Source: Anaerolineales bacterium
GTDB lineage: Bacteria > Chloroflexota > Anaerolineae > Anaerolineales > UBA4823
Length of the DNA stretch: 6,734 nucleotides
Assembly (NCBI GenBank): GCA_028687395.1
Contig: JAQUAE010000099.1
Location: 1 to 6,734 of the forward strand
Direction: 5' to 3'
The position numbers and the translations under genes were made by a program. This document shows positions 6,287-6,734 of the stretch, piece after piece. Every line of letters starts with the position of its first letter. Position 1 is the first letter of the stretch. The notes beneath the pieces were generated by a model. The model did not search any database and was not told the origin of the DNA. It saw only the letters and a list, made by a program, of their open reading frames with translations.

Positions 6287-6310
6287 ATGATTGGTACGGA
6301 GCAAAAATGA
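6287..6310 (+). CDS. Seven-codon upstream ORF overlapping the rpoD start
   Basis: ATG at 6287 begins a frame encoding MIGTEQK and ending in TGA (6308-6310), which overlaps the rpoD start codon as ATGA. Its ribosome site, AGGTGA (6274-6279), is 7 nt before the ATG. That is a longer match to the anti-Shine-Dalgarno sequence than the GGAG (6298-6301) before rpoD. This arrangement suggests translational coupling or a leader peptide. It could also be chance, or the two frames could be one gene if the five-A run at 6303-6307 is one base short in this assembly. Confidence 0.3.
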   Translation: MIGTEQK

Positions 6311-6734
6311 TCAACGACGATTTGTTGAATGTAATCGAAGATCGAGAGGAAGGAGAACACCCGGCGATAGCCCGGTTGATCGAACTCGGCCGCAAGAAGA
6401 CGTACGTGACCATCGACGATATCCTGGCCTTCTTCCCGGATGCCGAACAGGACGTGGACCAGTTGGAAGAGGCGTTTGCAGCTTTGCTCAGCGCAGGCAT
6501 TCCCTACGTGGACGATGTCCCCGCTGCCGGACCGACCGACGAGGAATTAATCGAGGAAGAGGAGCTGGAGGAGGAAAGCAAGCGCGATCTGAGCGTCGAC
6601 GACAACTACCTTGCCAACATCGACACCGATGACACCATCGGCCTGTACCTCAAGGAGGTCGGGCGCGTCCCTCTGCTTACGGCTGAAGAGGAAGTACAAC
6701 TGGCGAAGCGCATCGAGCGCGGCCGGCTGGCGCG
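6307..6734 (+). CDS. rpoD: Primary sigma factor RpoD/SigA, N-terminal part (cut by window edge)
   Basis: This is the start of the housekeeping sigma subunit that directs RNA polymerase to -35/-10 promoters. 142 complete codons are present before the right edge. Full-length relatives have roughly 350-600 residues, so core regions 2-4 are missing here. Residues about 19-70 resemble sigma region 1.1, with ARLIELGRKKTYVTIDDIL (22-40) and a following FFPDAEQDVDQLEEA helix. A very acidic linker follows (79-90, nearly all Glu). Region 1.2 begins at DDTIGLYLKEVGRVPLLT (108-125) and continues with AEEEVQLAKRIERG (126-139), the canonical sigma70 block with DPVRxYLxEIGxxxLLT-type spacing. Region 1.1 marks a group 1 sigma rather than an alternative one. 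The ATG start has GGAG 5 nt upstream. A seven-codon ORF overlaps this start. The upstream ABC operon is on the same strand 162 bp away. Confidence 0.93.
   Translation, partial: MINDDLLNVIEDREEGEHPAIARLIELGRKKTYVTIDDILAFFPDAEQDVDQLEEAFAALLSAGIPYVDDVPAAGPTDEELIEEEELEEESKRDLSVDDNYLANIDTDDTIGLYLKEVGRVPLLTAEEEVQLAKRIERGRLA

Noticed and set aside
6291..6632. Plus-strand open frame of 113 codons over the rpoD start
   Set aside because: It is Arg/Gly-rich, out of frame with the clear sigma factor translation that begins at 6307, and has no recognisable domain.

Overview
The window looks like chromosomal core sequence from a GC-rich (by eye nearly 60 %) bacterium, probably of the phylum Chloroflexota and perhaps class Anaerolineae. 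That placement is inferred from the look of the pyrophosphatase and the primary sigma factor N-terminus and from the gene mix. No database search was possible.

Layout. (1) Positions 1-1799, minus strand: most of a membrane-bound proton-pumping pyrophosphatase gene (hppA). Its C-terminal end lies beyond the left edge. (2) Positions 1800-2282: a 483-bp divergent intergenic region without a gene. It carries a good sigma70-type promoter for hppA on the minus strand, another for the rightward operon on the plus strand, and a terminator-like hairpin with a T tract inside the leader of that operon. (3) Positions 2283-6144, plus strand: a tight four-gene operon with an ABC ATPase (GldA-like), a six-helix ABC-2 permease (GldF-like), a GldG-like membrane-anchored auxiliary protein and a short DUF4340 protein. 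Junctions are an 8-bp overlap, a 1-bp overlap and a 4-nt gap, so the products very probably form one envelope complex. (4) Positions 6145-6306: a short AT-richer intergenic region with a promoter overlapped by three alternating ATCAA/TTGAT half-sites, then a seven-codon upstream ORF. (5) Positions 6307 to the right edge: the start of the primary sigma factor gene (rpoD/sigA), cut off after region 1.2.

How the genes work together. HppA couples pyrophosphate hydrolysis to proton export, and residues K522/T525 predict the K+-independent subtype. The operon encodes a complete ATPase plus permease with two large extracytoplasmic accessory proteins. This set is named after Bacteroidota gliding proteins, but here there is no other gliding gene in view, and its substrate is unknown. 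RpoD is housekeeping. I see no mobile element, CRISPR array, tRNA or rRNA. The observations most worth following are regulatory: the putative attenuator ahead of the ABC operon, the operator-like array ahead of rpoD, and the overlapping mini-ORF at the rpoD start.
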